The position numbers were made by a program, and so were the translations under genes. A stretch of DNA of 64,000 nt from Anabaena sp. FACHB-1237 (GTDB taxonomy: Bacteria; Cyanobacteriota; Cyanobacteriia; Cyanobacteriales; Nostocaceae): assembly GCF_014696225.1 (NCBI RefSeq), contig NZ_JACJPV010000016.1, positions 31,179 to 95,178 of the forward strand, read 5' to 3'. Positions 47,214 to 57,915 of the stretch are shown piece after piece (positions within the stretch are counted from its first letter, which is position 1; the number at the start of each line of letters is the position of its first letter). Under the pieces are notes generated by a model. It worked only from the letters and a program-made list of their open reading frames with translations. It ran no database searches and had not been told where the DNA came from.

Positions 47214-48515
47214 CTAACTTTTCGGGGGAGTACGTCTTCTTTGTAAAAAATCAGGAATATCTAATACTGGTTTATCTTGTTTATCTTTCGTTTCCTGTAC
47301 AGGAATTGATGTACTGGCCGGAGGTTGAGGTTGACTAATAGGAGGTTTTCTAGCGCTGGTAGGAGTCACCACTCTAGGTGTATTCACTGTTTGCACTGGC
47401 GCTCCTTGCACCTCACCTGTAAACCCAGTAGCAATTACCGTAATTCTCACTTCTCCTTGCAGTCTATCATCAATTACTGCCCCAAATATTATATTAGCAT
47501 TAGGATCAACTACTTCATAAATTGTCTCTGCCGCAGCATTAACTTCATGGAGAGTTAAATCACTACCACCTGTAATATTAAATACAACACCTCTAGCCCC
47601 TTCAATAGAACATTCTAATAATGGTGAAGAAATGGCTGCAATAGCCGCTTCCCTAGCGCGTGACTTTCCTGAACTTACACCAATACCCATTAAAGCAGAG
47701 CCCGCATCAGCCATCACTGCTCGTACATCAGCAAAATCAACATTCACTAAACCTGGAATAGTAATAATATCAGAAATACCTTGCACCCCTTGACGCAGCA
47801 CATCATCAGCATAACGGAAAGCTTCTTGTACTGGTGTTTGTTCAGGAATAACCTCCAATAATTTATTATTAGGAATAATAATCAACGTATCTACACGACT
47901 TTTAAGACCTTCAATACCCTGTTCAGCTTGGCTGGTACGGCGACGACCTTCAAACACAAATGGTCTTGTCACCACACCAACCGTTAAAGCACCCATTTCT
48001 TTAGCTACTTCCGCCACAATAGGCGCAGCACCTGTACCTGTACCGCCACCCATACCAGCAGTAATAAACACTAAATCAGCCCCTTCTAAAGCTGTAGCAA
48101 TCTCATCACGGGATTCTTCCGCTGCTTTTTGACCAATAGCCGGATTTCCACCTGCTCCTAGTCCTCTAGTCAATTTTTGACCAATTTGTAAGCGACTAGG
48201 TGCACCTGCTAGAGTCAGAGCTTGAGCATCGGTATTAATTGACCAAAACTCCACTCCCACTACATCAGATTCAATCATGCGGTTAACAGCATTGCCGCCA
48301 CCACCCCCCACACCAATTACTTTAATATTCGCTACACGACCGGGAACAATTTCTCCAATTGCAGTGTTTTCGCGGGAAATTTTTTTATTGTCTTGATTTT
48401 GTCCGTAATTTAGGCCAGACTGCCCAAAAGGATTATTGGTGGAAGTAGGAGGAAATCCAGAATGTGTGACAGAGTGGGAGTTATAGGTAAGTCCTTGGTT
48501 ATTATCAAGTGTCAT
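47214..48515 (-). CDS. ftsZ: Cell division protein FtsZ
   Basis: FtsZ, 433 residues, is the tubulin-like GTPase that forms the division ring. The N-terminal 60 residues ([18 protein letters not shown] and onward) are the variable extension typical of filamentous cyanobacteria. The GTPase core starts [20 protein letters not shown], has the tubulin signature [17 protein letters not shown], then the T7 loop [13 protein letters not shown] proline-rich linker leads to the conserved C-terminal peptide [10 protein letters not shown] that binds SepF and other partners. MTLDNN at 48515 is preferred to the ATG four codons earlier. The upstream region is long, with a MITE. Confidence 0.97.
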   Translation of the reverse strand: MTLDNNQGLTYNSHSVTHSGFPPTSTNNPFGQSGLNYGQNQDNKKISRENTAIGEIVPGRVANIKVIGVGGGGGNAVNRMIESDVVGVEFWSINTDAQALTLAGAPSRLQIGQKLTRGLGAGGNPAIGQKAAEESRDEIATALEGADLVFITAGMGGGTGTGAAPIVAEVAKEMGALTVGVVTRPFVFEGRRRTSQAEQGIEGLKSRVDTLIIIPNNKLLEVIPEQTPVQEAFRYADDVLRQGVQGISDIITIPGLVNVDFADVRAVMADAGSALMGIGVSSGKSRAREAAIAAISSPLLECSIEGARGVVFNITGGSDLTLHEVNAAAETIYEVVDPNANIIFGAVIDDRLQGEVRITVIATGFTGEVQGAPVQTVNTPRVVTPTSARKPPISQPQPPASTSIPVQETKDKQDKPVLDIPDFLQRRRTPPKS

Positions 48516-48811
48516 TGGATTTGTCAAAGGTAGATAAACGACTTATGCAACACAAAATATATACAAATTAGCTTGTTGGCAAATAAATAGAGCTTTTTTT
48601 ATTTGCTTCCTCCTGCAAGAAAATCCTTGACTGGGTTTATTCTACAGGGTTAAATTCCATCTGAGTGCTAGGTGTTGGTTAACATCACTAATGTTATACT
48701 ATCGGAATATTGGTGAAATTAATAGCAGTATGCAAATTATGATCTTGAATTTATCCACAAACATTCCTTCTAGTAATTAATTCTGCTTGAGGATGCTTGA
48801 AGAAGAATATC
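48516..48811. promoter_or_regulatory. Upstream region of ftsZ
   Basis: AT-rich region carrying the ftsZ leader and promoters on the minus strand. No motif is certain. A MITE interrupts it about 300 bp from the start codon. Confidence 0.35.
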
Positions 48812-48903
48812 AGGACTTACGCAAAAGGGAACGAAAGTAGAGGTAATTCATAAATTACACCTAGGCAAAAATAAGGTTTTCAGTCACATCTTGCGTAAGT
48901 CCT
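48812..48903. mobile_element. MITE family B, copy 3 (short)
   Basis: A 92-bp element with intact ends AGGACTTACGC and TTGCGTAAGTCCT and an interior that includes the palindrome AGGTAATTCATAAATTACACCT. Shortest member of the family in this window, lying in the upstream region of ftsZ. Confidence 0.75.
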
Positions 48904-49437
48904 AAATATAACGAAAACTGACTGCGTTTTTGATTATAGATATCATTTATCTACAAAGTTATACCTGAGTTCTATAAACATATTGTTTATAATTTAACAC
49001 TTAACTCAACCGTAAAACCATTATCGGTTGTTTTTCTGAAAATATTTAGTCATACATTTGCATTTAAGTTAATTTACATTAATTAAGATAAAATGTTAAA
49101 CATTTAACTTTACTTATTCCTGTATATACTAGTAATTTTTATGCAGGATATGTAATAGATATCTGGTCGTAATTCAATGTCCGCCTGCCTGTCGGCAGAC
49201 AGGTGATTTGAAACCCCTTCTATGGACAATTCATGAATTTTCCCTACATTCATTTTCGCTCCTATGTCTAATAAATTAGTTGATTAACTTGGTTGAGGTC
49301 ATATACCCCCGCGCTTGTGGTATTTTTTCGGTATTTTTTATAATGTAGCATTAATATGTAGAATTAATATTTATAAAAACCACATACTATCAAAAATATG
49401 GAAATTGATGTTTAAATAAAACTTAATCAAAAATAAA
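48904..49437. other. Intergenic, no gene seen
   Basis: About 530 AT-rich bases between the ftsZ upstream region and the end of prs. The CCTGCCTGTCGGCAGACAGG palindrome at 49184-49203 is a short dispersed repeat. Nothing else was identified. Confidence 0.35.
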
Positions 49438-49466
49438 GCCCCGACTTCTCAAAGAAGACCGGGATC
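49438..49466. terminator. Hairpin repeat after prs, terminator-like
   Basis: GCCCCGACTTCTC...GAAGACCGGGATC is a copy of the hairpins at 70-100 and 3769-3799 and lies 26 bp beyond the prs stop codon. It is the third case of this repeat immediately after a gene. Confidence 0.5.
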
Positions 49467-49492
49467 TTCATAAGGATAATAATTTTTTCCTA

Positions 49493-50509
49493 CTAACGGA
49501 ATAAACTACTTAGAGAACTATCTTCATGAATTCTCCAAATAGCTTCTCCCAATAAATTAGCTACCGATAAAGTTACTAACTGGGGAAAATGATTCTTTTC
49601 TGGAATAGGAATAGTATTCGTAACTATCACTTCCTCAAATACTCCTGTAGAAAGTCGTTCAATTGCTGGCGGTGAAAATACTGCATGGGTGGCACAAGCA
49701 TATACTTGACTCGCTCCTTCTTGACGCAGCAGTTTTGCACCTTCAGCAATTGTACCTCCAGTATCAATCATATCATCTACTAATATGGCGGTTTTACCCC
49801 TCACATCACCAATGACATTTAATACTTCAGCTACATTATGCGCTTGACGACGTTTATCAATAATTGCTAAAGGTGCATCATTGAGTTTTTTCGCAAAAGC
49901 TCTAGCTCTGGCCACACCACCCACATCAGGAGAAACAACTACAATATCCTGTAGGTTTTTAGTGGCTAGATAATCTAAAATCACTGGTGAACCATAAACA
50001 TGATCAAAGGGTATATCAAAATATCCCTGAATTTGTGCTGCGTGTAAATCCATTGCTAATACTCGACTAGCTCCTGCTTGAGCAATTAAATTAGCAACTA
50101 ATTTCGCAGTAATGGATTCTCTTCCTGCCGTTTTTCTATCAGCACGAGCATAACCATAATAAGGAATTACTGCGGTAATTTGTCTTGCTGAAGCTCGACG
50201 GCAAGCATCAATCATAATCAGTAATTCCATTAAATGATCATTTACAGGTTTACAGCTAGGCTGAATTAAATAGACATCGCAACCACGTATAGACTCTTGG
50301 ACTTGAACATACAGTTCACCATCCGCAAACCTTTTACGAATCATTGGACCTAGGTCTATTCCTAAATAACGAGCTACTTCTTGCGAAAGTGTGATATTAG
50401 CAGAACCAGAAAACAGACGTAGACGATTATTTTCTGGGATAGAGGTTGTAATTGATGATACTGGTAGAGTAGCGGAAGTTAGCACAGCAGATCCTCGAAG
50501 TGCATTCAT
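49493..50509 (-). CDS. prs: Ribose-phosphate pyrophosphokinase
   Basis: Prs, 338 residues, makes PRPP from ribose 5-phosphate and ATP for nucleotide, histidine and tryptophan synthesis. It has LRLFSGSANITLSQEVARYL, RKRFADGELYVQVQESIRG, IPYYGYARADRKTAGRESIT, LDLHAAQIQGYF-like DLHAAQIQGYFDIP, and the PRPP loop VDDMIDTGGTIAEGAKLL. The start MNALRGSAVL at 50509 agrees with other cyanobacterial Prs; a longer frame from 50545 adds 12 unconserved residues. Confidence 0.97.
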   Translation of the reverse strand: MNALRGSAVLTSATLPVSSITTSIPENNRLRLFSGSANITLSQEVARYLGIDLGPMIRKRFADGELYVQVQESIRGCDVYLIQPSCKPVNDHLMELLIMIDACRRASARQITAVIPYYGYARADRKTAGRESITAKLVANLIAQAGASRVLAMDLHAAQIQGYFDIPFDHVYGSPVILDYLATKNLQDIVVVSPDVGGVARARAFAKKLNDAPLAIIDKRRQAHNVAEVLNVIGDVRGKTAILVDDMIDTGGTIAEGAKLLRQEGASQVYACATHAVFSPPAIERLSTGVFEEVIVTNTIPIPEKNHFPQLVTLSVANLLGEAIWRIHEDSSLSSLFR

Positions 50510-51221
50510 GATGATATAGTTCAGAGATTGAGCAGATTTAACCAAGACAAACTAAACAAAAAACTGTGAGTTTTTTGGGAGTTTTCATGCAAAACAGCAG
50601 CACTTATCCATAAAATTAACATTCCTGATGTTTGAGTATTCCTGGGACACAAGTAACTAATCTTTCAAATGGCTTGAGAGTTGTTAGTTTTTGGGTTTTC
50701 GTTATCTGCCCAAATCTTGTGGTAGTCTTTTTGAGCGGATAGTAGATTAATTATTGTACCTATTTCTTTTATAACTGAGAAAAAATATTCAGCTTAAGTG
50801 TTAGGTGTAAATGTTTTGGGTGTAGGAATTTATTTTATGCTAATCTGGACATTTAAGAAACTAAAAAATTAGATATTTAATCTTAATTTAGCTTTCAGGA
50901 GTCAGTAGGGGTTTAGCAGTGGTAAACCCAGTGAGTCAGTAGTCCGGAATCAGCAGTCCGCGCTCCACTATTTAATTTTTCTCCCCACTCTTGAATCTTA
51001 ACCTAAACTAGAATTTATAGCATTTACCAGCTATGGCACAAACACTTTTTTAGGGATGCTTAGACTATATAAGGTACAATTAAGATATATAAATTATATT
51101 TTAATATACACTAGCATCATTGTCGGTAAAACTCATTAACAGCCGTTTGGATATCCTTATTCATAAGCTAACTACTGACAACTAACCACTGACCACTGAA
51201 TATTAAACTTATTCATTGACT
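50510..51221. promoter_or_regulatory. Divergent intergenic region, prs / Ser-Thr kinase
   Basis: About 700 bases without a gene. It holds the promoters of two divergent genes, a partial GTAGGGGTTTAGC repeat (about 50902-50930), a CAGTAGTCC-type short repeat nearby, and a TACTGACAACTAACCACTGA short repeat just before the kinase gene (about 51172-51198). Confidence 0.4.
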
Positions 51222-52931
51222 ATGCAACCACCCATTTCAATTGGCTCTATTCTGCAAAATCGTTACCATATCATTCGTATGATTGGACAAGGTGGGTTTG
51301 GTAGAACTTATTTAGCGGAGGATCAAAGAAGATTTAATGAGCTTTGTGTTCTTAAAGAGTTAGTTTCCACTACTATGGGAACATCTCATGGAGAAAAAGC
51401 ACAGGAGTTATTTGAAAGAGAAGCTGCTATTTTATACCAAATTGATCATCCGCAAATTCCTAAGTTTCGAGAAAAGTTTGCTGAGGATAAACGTTTATTC
51501 TTAGTTCAAGATTTCATCGTTGGTAAGACTTACCGCACTTTACTATATGAACGTCAAATTACTGGCAAAATTTTTACAGAAATAGAAGTTTTAAGATTAC
51601 TGCATCTATTATTACCTGTTTTACAGTATATTCACGGTCAAGGTATTATTCATCGTGATATATCTCCTGATAATATGATTCTGCGGGAAAGTGATTCTTT
51701 TCCTGTTTTAATTGACTTTGGTGTAGTTAAGGAATTAGCGACAAAGTTACACGCAACAAATGTTAGTTCAGTTACTACAGTAGGTAAACCAGGATATTCT
51801 CCTAATGAACAAATGCAAACAGGTCGTGTTTATCCTAGTAGTGACTTATATGCGTTAGCTGTGACTGCTATAGTGCTATTGACTGGTAAAGAACCTTCTG
51901 ATTTATTTGATGAAAATCAATTAGTTTGGAAGTGGCAAAGATTTGTTAATGTTAGTCCAAGATTTGCTGAGATATTAGAGCGAATGTTACATCATGTTCC
52001 TGGTGAACGTTATCAGAATGCGGCTGATGTAATACGAGCATTAGATAGTTTAGATGAAAATTTTCGTCCTACTCCTAATGTTTCTTCTATTCGCACTGTT
52101 GCAGTAGGTAATAGTCCCAAACCCGTTTTATCCAAACATAATGTTTCTCAATCTGGTGGTTCCTCTCCTAATCCTATTTTAGATAATCCTGTGGTATTGG
52201 GTGCTATTGGTGGAATGGTAGTAATCTTAGCAGGTTTTGGATCTTGGAGTTTAGTAACTTCTTTAAAAAATTCAGTTAAGCAAAGTACACCAACTATTAC
52301 AACAACTCCCCAATCTTTTGCTTCTCCTGTTATTTCTTCTAGCATTGCTACATCTACACCTATTCCTACAGCCACATCTAGTATAACTGAGAGTCCAGAA
52401 CCAGTTATTTCTACTTATAAAATTGCATTTGATTCATCTAATCAGGCTAATGTGAAGGGAATACTCAAAAAAAATGCTTTAATTCAGTATAATTTTTTCA
52501 GTAAACCAGGACAAAAACTAACTATATCTGTTAATGCAGGTGATGGTATTTCTATTACTTTATTAAATAGTAATGGAGAACCTGTAAACAATCAATCTTC
52601 TCAATTTACTCGTTATGAGGAAGTTCTCTCTGATGGTGGTCAATATACTATTGAATTAAGTTTATCTAATAACGAATCTGAAATTAACTATATTAACTAT
52701 AGTTTAAATTTGGCTTTGGAGTCTCACGCAGCAGCGACGGAAACACCTACTCCTACTCCTATGGAAACATCTACTCCTACGGAAACATCTACTCCTGCGG
52801 AAACACCTACTCCTACAGAAACACCTACTCCTACGGAAACATCTACTCCTATGGAAACATCTACTCCTACGGAAACACCTACTCCTATGGAAACACTTAC
52901 TCCTACGGAAACACCAGAATTACCGCTATAA
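51222..52931 (+). CDS. Membrane Ser/Thr protein kinase with TET(P)-repeat tail
   Basis: A 569-residue Hanks-type kinase. The kinase domain (about 12-275) has the Gly loop [14 protein letters not shown], Lys in CVLKELV, the catalytic loop [13 protein letters not shown] and DFGVVKEL, all active-type residues. One membrane helix follows (about 325-345, [20 protein letters not shown]), then an extracytoplasmic beta domain like bacterial pre-peptidase C-terminal domains (about 405-500, with [19 protein letters not shown]). The C-terminus is about 60 residues of Thr-Pro-Thr-Glu repeats encoded by an 18-bp minisatellite. ATG 51222 is preferred over TTG 51216. Confidence 0.92.
   Translation: MQPPISIGSILQNRYHIIRMIGQGGFGRTYLAEDQRRFNELCVLKELVSTTMGTSHGEKAQELFEREAAILYQIDHPQIPKFREKFAEDKRLFLVQDFIVGKTYRTLLYERQITGKIFTEIEVLRLLHLLLPVLQYIHGQGIIHRDISPDNMILRESDSFPVLIDFGVVKELATKLHATNVSSVTTVGKPGYSPNEQMQTGRVYPSSDLYALAVTAIVLLTGKEPSDLFDENQLVWKWQRFVNVSPRFAEILERMLHHVPGERYQNAADVIRALDSLDENFRPTPNVSSIRTVAVGNSPKPVLSKHNVSQSGGSSPNPILDNPVVLGAIGGMVVILAGFGSWSLVTSLKNSVKQSTPTITTTPQSFASPVISSSIATSTPIPTATSSITESPEPVISTYKIAFDSSNQANVKGILKKNALIQYNFFSKPGQKLTISVNAGDGISITLLNSNGEPVNNQSSQFTRYEEVLSDGGQYTIELSLSNNESEINYINYSLNLALESHAAATETPTPTPMETSTPTETSTPAETPTPTETPTPTETSTPMETSTPTETPTPMETLTPTETPELPL
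52738..52917 (+). repeat. 18-bp coding minisatellite (TPTET/TSTPTE repeats)
   Basis: About ten units close to GAAACACCTACTCCTACG in tandem, in frame with the kinase gene, encoding ETPTPT and [12 protein letters not shown] blocks. Units differ by a few codons (ACG/ATG/GCG/ACA at one site). It is a likely length-variable tract. Confidence 0.85.
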
Positions 52932-53070
52932 ATGGCAAGGTTTGTCTATAGCAAGAGTCATGTAGATGTGATACTAAATACATAGTTTATGCAAATAGTA
53001 GGGGTAATTCATGAATTACCCCTACATATATACATCTGAAAATTTAAAAAACCTTAAAAAGACATAAACT

Positions 53071-53268
53071 AGGACTTACGCATTGACATAATCAACTAAA
53101 TATGGACTATGGGTTTCGGGCATTTTAACGTGATTTTTTGATGATTTTTGAGTGATAGCTTCCCTTGCCGTGAGCATTGCTACTGATCAGAAGTTAATCG
53201 CCAAAAGCCTGAAACGACGGATTTTCGTTCATTCACATCATGGTGAATTTGTACAGTGCGTAAGTCCT
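53071..53268. mobile_element. MITE family B, copy 4, overlapping a gene end
   Basis: Ends AGGACTTACGC and TGCGTAAGTCCT enclose about 198 bp. The right end lies inside the last codons of the minus-strand HAD gene, whose stop codon is at 53238-53240. The interior differs from the copies at 18070 and 57535. Confidence 0.75.
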
Positions 53269-55250
53269 ATAAACTTAGATTTAATAGATGAAAGTAAGTC
53301 TTGATATTTGATAAAACCTTCTATTCCTATACGAATCATAGGAGAACTTTTAGTTATTGAACCCTGAAACCATATATTTTGATTATCGGGTAATTTTCTA
53401 GTTAAAAAAGATTGCAGAATATCCGTTAAATTGTAGGATCTGGCTAGAGATTCAGTTGTTTCACTATGTCCTTTTTCCCAAGGAAAATTACCCCAAGTGT
53501 TTGCTTCTATTTCTGAAGGATTTAACCAAAAACATTTTAGCACATCTGCGGTTGCTTCTCGCACATCCGCCCCAGGATTAACTAATGTTTCATCTAGTAA
53601 TAAGTTATCAATAAAACAGTCAATACTTTTTCTGACAAATGGTAATCCCCAGTCTATCACTTTTTGATTACATTCTTTCCGAAAAACTGGTTTAATTTGT
53701 CCATTTTCTTCTCGAAAACTAATGACAGTACCATGTTCCGCAGTACAGAACATTTCTAGAGGAACTATACCATAATTAGGGAGAAATTGTTTAAAACCAA
53801 TTTGTTGTCTTTCGTCAAAAAAATAGCCTTTTTTATGATCAATTTGCTGGTTATTATTATTCTTTTTAATACCAAAAAAGAAACCTGCATCAAGTTTAGC
53901 ATCATGGGTATTAAGAATTGCTGCTAGGGAATCATAGGAACTACCAAGCCAACCAATATCTACTAAACCTTTACTAGTGTAATCTAATAATCCTTCTTGA
54001 TCTAAATATTGTTCCAATACTTGTTTAGCTTGATATGCTTTTTCAAAAATAATCTCTCTAAATTCTTCATTTTCTATCAGTGAATGTAGTTTGTTTTGTT
54101 CTCTGTAATTAAGAATTTTTAACCAATCTTGTTGTGTAAAACCAATTTTAGTTAAATGATCATTAACTTCTTCTGGAACGATACCAACTCTTGCTAAAAA
54201 CTCGTGAATAGATACGTTACCTGTTGTATCTAAAAGCCAACTTGATCTTTTTAAGAATTTAATTGCTTCTTGATTATTTAAACTAGCTAATGCTGGTAAA
54301 TTCCACGCAATTCTACTACCATAAACATAGCAAAGTTCACAATCAATTTTCAATTTATCTGCTAATTTTTTCGCTATAGCTAATAAAATTTCTCCATCTC
54401 TTGAGACAAAGTAAAGACGTTTTAAATTCATCATTTTACTTTGTTGAAGTATCCACAATACATAACCAATTAATGTAGGTGCTATGACTCCTAAAGCTAC
54501 ATCTTGTAAGCCTTTTTGGTATAATGATGATGTGGGATTTTGCAATCTAGTTAATCTGGAAGCTCCGGCCATGACGGAAGATAAACCTTCTGTAGCATAG
54601 CTATAATATTCTAATATTTTTTCATATTTATTCAGAGCAGTTTCTGTAAAATGCTTAACTTGTAAACCTGCTTTTTTACCTCCTTTAATATCAGAAATTA
54701 AATCATTACCATGATGCAATATTTGATGAGGAGGAACATGATGAATCTTGATTATTTCCCGAAAAAGTTCACCACTAGGTTTAGATTTTCCGTATTCATT
54801 AGATACATAAATTAAATCGCCATCTTCCCACAATGAATGTGTTAATAATTGTTGTTTCAAAAATTCTGATGGTAGATACATATCAGAAACAAACATAATT
54901 TGTTGTTTTTGATTTCTAGCAGTTCTGATTATTTCTTTAGCTATGGGAATAGGTTGCAGTAATTGAGATTCTATTGCTAGTTCTTTTTGCATTATAACTT
55001 GACTTTGTTCAGCAGTTAGTCTCAATTTTATGGCTAGTTCTATATAGATTTTCTCCAGAGAACATTTTTCACCAATATTCCTATAAACTAAATTTTCTGC
55101 TTGAATACGAGCATTAACAAATGCTTCTGGTGTACATTTAATTAAAGATTGTATATTGAGTTGTTTACCTAACAGTAAAAATATGGTTTTTGGTTCACCA
55201 GCTACTCTAGTTAATACTGTGTCAAAGATATCAAATGAAGCAATATACAT
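53238..55250 (-). CDS. HAD-superfamily protein (COG5610-like), MITE-derived C-terminus
   Basis: A 670-residue protein. The N-terminal about 220 residues are a HAD phosphatase-fold domain: motif I FDIFDTVLTR (about 6-15), motif II QIMFVSDMYLPS and the acidic motif IV HHGNDLISDIKGGKKAGL. The second Asp of motif I (DxFDT) is present, so catalysis is possible. The rest (about 230-670) is a large domain with LYFVSRDGEILLAIAKKLAD (a second HAD-like segment), GLVDIGWLGSSYDSLAAIL and PLEMFCTAEHGTVISF, as found in polysaccharide-biosynthesis-linked COG5610 proteins. The last ten codons (GLTHCTNSP) lie inside a MITE. Confidence 0.8.
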   Translation of the reverse strand: MYIASFDIFDTVLTRVAGEPKTIFLLLGKQLNIQSLIKCTPEAFVNARIQAENLVYRNIGEKCSLEKIYIELAIKLRLTAEQSQVIMQKELAIESQLLQPIPIAKEIIRTARNQKQQIMFVSDMYLPSEFLKQQLLTHSLWEDGDLIYVSNEYGKSKPSGELFREIIKIHHVPPHQILHHGNDLISDIKGGKKAGLQVKHFTETALNKYEKILEYYSYATEGLSSVMAGASRLTRLQNPTSSLYQKGLQDVALGVIAPTLIGYVLWILQQSKMMNLKRLYFVSRDGEILLAIAKKLADKLKIDCELCYVYGSRIAWNLPALASLNNQEAIKFLKRSSWLLDTTGNVSIHEFLARVGIVPEEVNDHLTKIGFTQQDWLKILNYREQNKLHSLIENEEFREIIFEKAYQAKQVLEQYLDQEGLLDYTSKGLVDIGWLGSSYDSLAAILNTHDAKLDAGFFFGIKKNNNNQQIDHKKGYFFDERQQIGFKQFLPNYGIVPLEMFCTAEHGTVISFREENGQIKPVFRKECNQKVIDWGLPFVRKSIDCFIDNLLLDETLVNPGADVREATADVLKCFWLNPSEIEANTWGNFPWEKGHSETTESLARSYNLTDILQSFLTRKLPDNQNIWFQGSITKSSPMIRIGIEGFIKYQDLLSSIKSKFIGLTHCTNSP

Positions 55251-55388
55251 TGTTTGAATCTACCTATTACTAATTACAATTTTGCAATCTTTAAAATGTT
55301 AACAGCTAAAAGTTTAGTAATCAGTTATTTTTCTATGAAGTAATGGCAATAATATATGTTAATGTTTCATTAATATACAAACTATAGT

Positions 55389-55456
55389 TGTAGGTTGCGT
55401 CAGACTATATGAATGCTGCAAATAAACAGATTCTTGATGTCTGACAGCCCCTACCA
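55389..55456. repeat. Degenerate GTAGGTTGCGTCAG palindrome
   Basis: GTAGGTTGCGTCAGAC...TGTCTGACAGCCCCTAC is an imperfect inverted repeat related to 25348-25413 and to the interior of MITE family B. It lies upstream of bioD. Confidence 0.45.
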
Positions 55457-55534
55457 ATGTAGCTGTTGTATAATTGTACAGTTCTTAATTGTGTTAGTAT
55501 ACAAAATTATCATATTGCATATAGTAGGTAGTTA

Positions 55535-56221
55535 ATGTTTGCAAATACTTTGTTTATTCTTGGTACTGATACGGATGCAGGTAAAACTGTTGTAACAATT
55601 GCTTTAGCAGCTTATTGGCAAAAATATTATCCTCAACGTAGTTTAGGTATTATGAAACCTATTCAATCTGGTATTGGTGATAAGGAAACATATCAAAGTT
55701 TGTTCAATTTGCAGCAAACACAGCAAGAGATTACACCTTTACATTTTCAAGCACCTTTAGCTCCTCCTATAGCCGCAGCAAAGGAAAATCGTCAGGTTGA
55801 TTTAGCTATTGTTTGGCAAACTTTGTTAAAATTACAAAAACGCTATGACTTGTTATTGGTAGAGTCCTTGGGGGGTTTAGGTTCACCTGTAACAGATGAG
55901 TTAACTGTAGCTGATTTGGCTAGTCAATGGCGTTTACCAGCTTTTTTAGTTGTACCTGTAAAATTAGGAGCGATCGCTCACACTGTTGCTAATATAGCAT
56001 TGGCTAGACAGAATAAAATTAATCTCAAGGGAATTATTCTCAATTGTACCCAACCAAGAACAGAGGCGGAAATTTTTGATTTAACACCACCTGATTTAAT
56101 TCGTAATCTTACTCAAACACCAGTTTTAGGTTATTTACCATACTTAGAAAACTGCAAAGATTTAGACAAATTAGCCCAAGCAGCAGCGAATTTAGAATGG
56201 GAAACCTACTTTAATTTGTAA
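55535..56221 (+). CDS. bioD: Dethiobiotin synthetase
   Basis: BioD, 228 residues, closes the ureido ring of dethiobiotin with ATP and CO2 in biotin synthesis. The P-loop is [16 protein letters not shown] (about 9-24); KPIQSGI (about 41) binds substrate, [14 protein letters not shown] is the switch II-like segment, and LRGIILN-type [10 protein letters not shown] follows. The length is normal. No other bio genes are adjacent; a M20 amidohydrolase gene follows 80 bp later on the same strand. Confidence 0.95.
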   Translation: MFANTLFILGTDTDAGKTVVTIALAAYWQKYYPQRSLGIMKPIQSGIGDKETYQSLFNLQQTQQEITPLHFQAPLAPPIAAAKENRQVDLAIVWQTLLKLQKRYDLLLVESLGGLGSPVTDELTVADLASQWRLPAFLVVPVKLGAIAHTVANIALARQNKINLKGIILNCTQPRTEAEIFDLTPPDLIRNLTQTPVLGYLPYLENCKDLDKLAQAAANLEWETYFNL

Positions 56222-56301
56222 TTAAGCTGTTGTGATTTTAATTTTGATAAATTATGCAAGCAAGATGCTGCCACTACCATGTCACATATCCTTTAGAAAT
56301 T

Positions 56302-57525
56302 ATGACAACTATTTCTACTTTTCCTAATCCTACTAACATCAATCTTAGCAATGTGCGCTTAGAAATTCGCGCTTTACATCCTCAATTAATAGCATGGAGA
56401 CGACATATACACCAAAAACCAGAGTTAGCTTTCCAGGAAAAATTGACTGCTGAGTTTATTTCTCAAAAATTACAAAGTTGGGGTATTGAACACCAAACCG
56501 GCATAGCGGAAACTGGTATTGTGGCTATTATCAGAGGTGAAAAATCGGATGATGATAGGGTTCTAGCTATCCGTGCGGATATGGACGCGCTACCAATTCA
56601 AGAAGAAAATCAAGTAGAATATTGTTCTCAACACAATGGGAAAATGCACGCTTGTGGACATGATGGACATATCGCGATCGCATTGGGTACAGCATACCAT
56701 CTTCATCAAAATCGTCATAACCTCAAAGGTACTGTAAAGATCATTTTTCAACCCGCAGAAGAATCTCCTGGAGGTGCTAAACCGATGATAGAAGCGGGAG
56801 TTTTAAAAAATCCTGATGTTGATGCGATTATTGGTTTACATCTATGGAATAATTTACCTTTCGGTACGGTGGGAGTTCGTTCTGGTCCATTAATGGCAGC
56901 AGTAGAACTATTCAAATGTACTATCTTTGGCAGAGGTGGACATGGAGCAATTCCTCAACAAACTATAGATTCAATAATTGTCGCTGCACAAATAGTCAAC
57001 GCTTTACAAACCATTGTATCGAGAAATGTGAATCCCCTTGATGCAGCAGTTGTAACAATTGGTACATTGAATGCAGGTACAGCTTTAAACGTGATAGCGG
57101 ATACCGCAAAAATGACAGGGACAATTAGATATTTTAATCCTGACTTAGCAGGCTTTTTTACAAAACGAATTGAGCAAATTATAGCAGGTATTTGTCAAAG
57201 TCATGAAGCGAGATATAACCTTGAATATCAGTGTCTTTACCCAGCACTTATTAATAATGTAGAGATGACTGAATTGGTGCATTCTGTTGTAGAGCAAGTG
57301 ATAGAAACACCTTTAGGTATAGTTCCCGAATGTCAAACTATGGGAGGTGAGGATATGTCATTTTTCTTACAAGAAGTGCCTGGTTGTTATTTTTTTCTCG
57401 GTTCTGCAAACGTAGACAAGCAATTAAACTATCCCCACCATCATCCCCGCTTTGACTTTGATGAAACAGCTTTAGCCATGGGAGTAGAAATATTTGTACG
57501 TTGTGTAGAGAAGTTTTTTGTATAA
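56302..57525 (+). CDS. M20-family amidohydrolase (HipO/IAA-amino-acid hydrolase type)
   Basis: A 407-residue dinuclear-metal amidohydrolase. It has AWRRHIHQKPELAFQEK (about 28-44), the metal ligands in HACGHDGHIAIALG (about 115-128), catalytic Glu in FQPAEESPGGAKPMIEAG, and the lid domain with FGRGGHGAIPQQTIDSI. It ends with TMGGEDMSFFLQEVPGCYFF (metal ligand Glu), then the His pair in YPHHHPRFDFDE. Enzymes of this type split N-acyl or indole-acetyl amino acids and related amides; the natural substrate is not known. The start MTTISTF at 56302 is chosen; the longer frame from 56254 has 16 extra unconserved residues. Confidence 0.93.
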   Translation: MTTISTFPNPTNINLSNVRLEIRALHPQLIAWRRHIHQKPELAFQEKLTAEFISQKLQSWGIEHQTGIAETGIVAIIRGEKSDDDRVLAIRADMDALPIQEENQVEYCSQHNGKMHACGHDGHIAIALGTAYHLHQNRHNLKGTVKIIFQPAEESPGGAKPMIEAGVLKNPDVDAIIGLHLWNNLPFGTVGVRSGPLMAAVELFKCTIFGRGGHGAIPQQTIDSIIVAAQIVNALQTIVSRNVNPLDAAVVTIGTLNAGTALNVIADTAKMTGTIRYFNPDLAGFFTKRIEQIIAGICQSHEARYNLEYQCLYPALINNVEMTELVHSVVEQVIETPLGIVPECQTMGGEDMSFFLQEVPGCYFFLGSANVDKQLNYPHHHPRFDFDETALAMGVEIFVRCVEKFFV

Positions 57526-57534
57526 AGATACAGA

Positions 57535-57680
57535 TGAGTTACGCAAGTGTGACACTAAAAAATCTGTTGTAGGGTGCGTCAGATATCAACAATTTGGTTA
57601 TTTACATGATTTATACTGTCTGACGTGGTTGGTGAGCTTGTCGCACCACACCTTACCAATGTGCCAGTTGCGTAAGTTCT
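57535..57680. mobile_element. MITE family B, copy 5
   Basis: Ends GAGTTACGCA and TTGCGTAAGTTCT, both slightly diverged from the other copies. The interior is almost identical to 18070-18225 (CACTAAAAAATCTGTTG, ATATCAACAATTTGG, ACTGTCTGACGTGG), so these two form a subfamily. It lies just 3' of the M20 gene. Confidence 0.8.
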
Positions 57681-57915
57681 GATACAGATAAAAAATTCAA
57701 CTCAACTAATTATATAGCAAGGCTAACATCTCCAAATTTTTAACAAGTGGGGATTTTTTTATTTGTTAATTTATAGCTTGGTTTTGTTGATTATTTAACT
57801 ACATTTACATTTTATCAAATCTTTACCATTATCTTATATCTTTCTCTACTGTTTTCTCTATGATTTGATAGAAAAGTCTTAATAGTTTGTCTTTTATGGA
57901 TTTAAAATTAATTTC
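57681..57915. promoter_or_regulatory. Upstream region of the parvulin/ABC operon
   Basis: About 235 AT-rich bases between the MITE and the parvulin gene. It probably contains the operon promoter. No distinct motif is certain. Confidence 0.3.

Noticed and set aside
52738..52917. CRISPR-like tandem array
   Set aside because: Units are contiguous 18-mers without spacers and in frame with a kinase gene, so it is a coding minisatellite.
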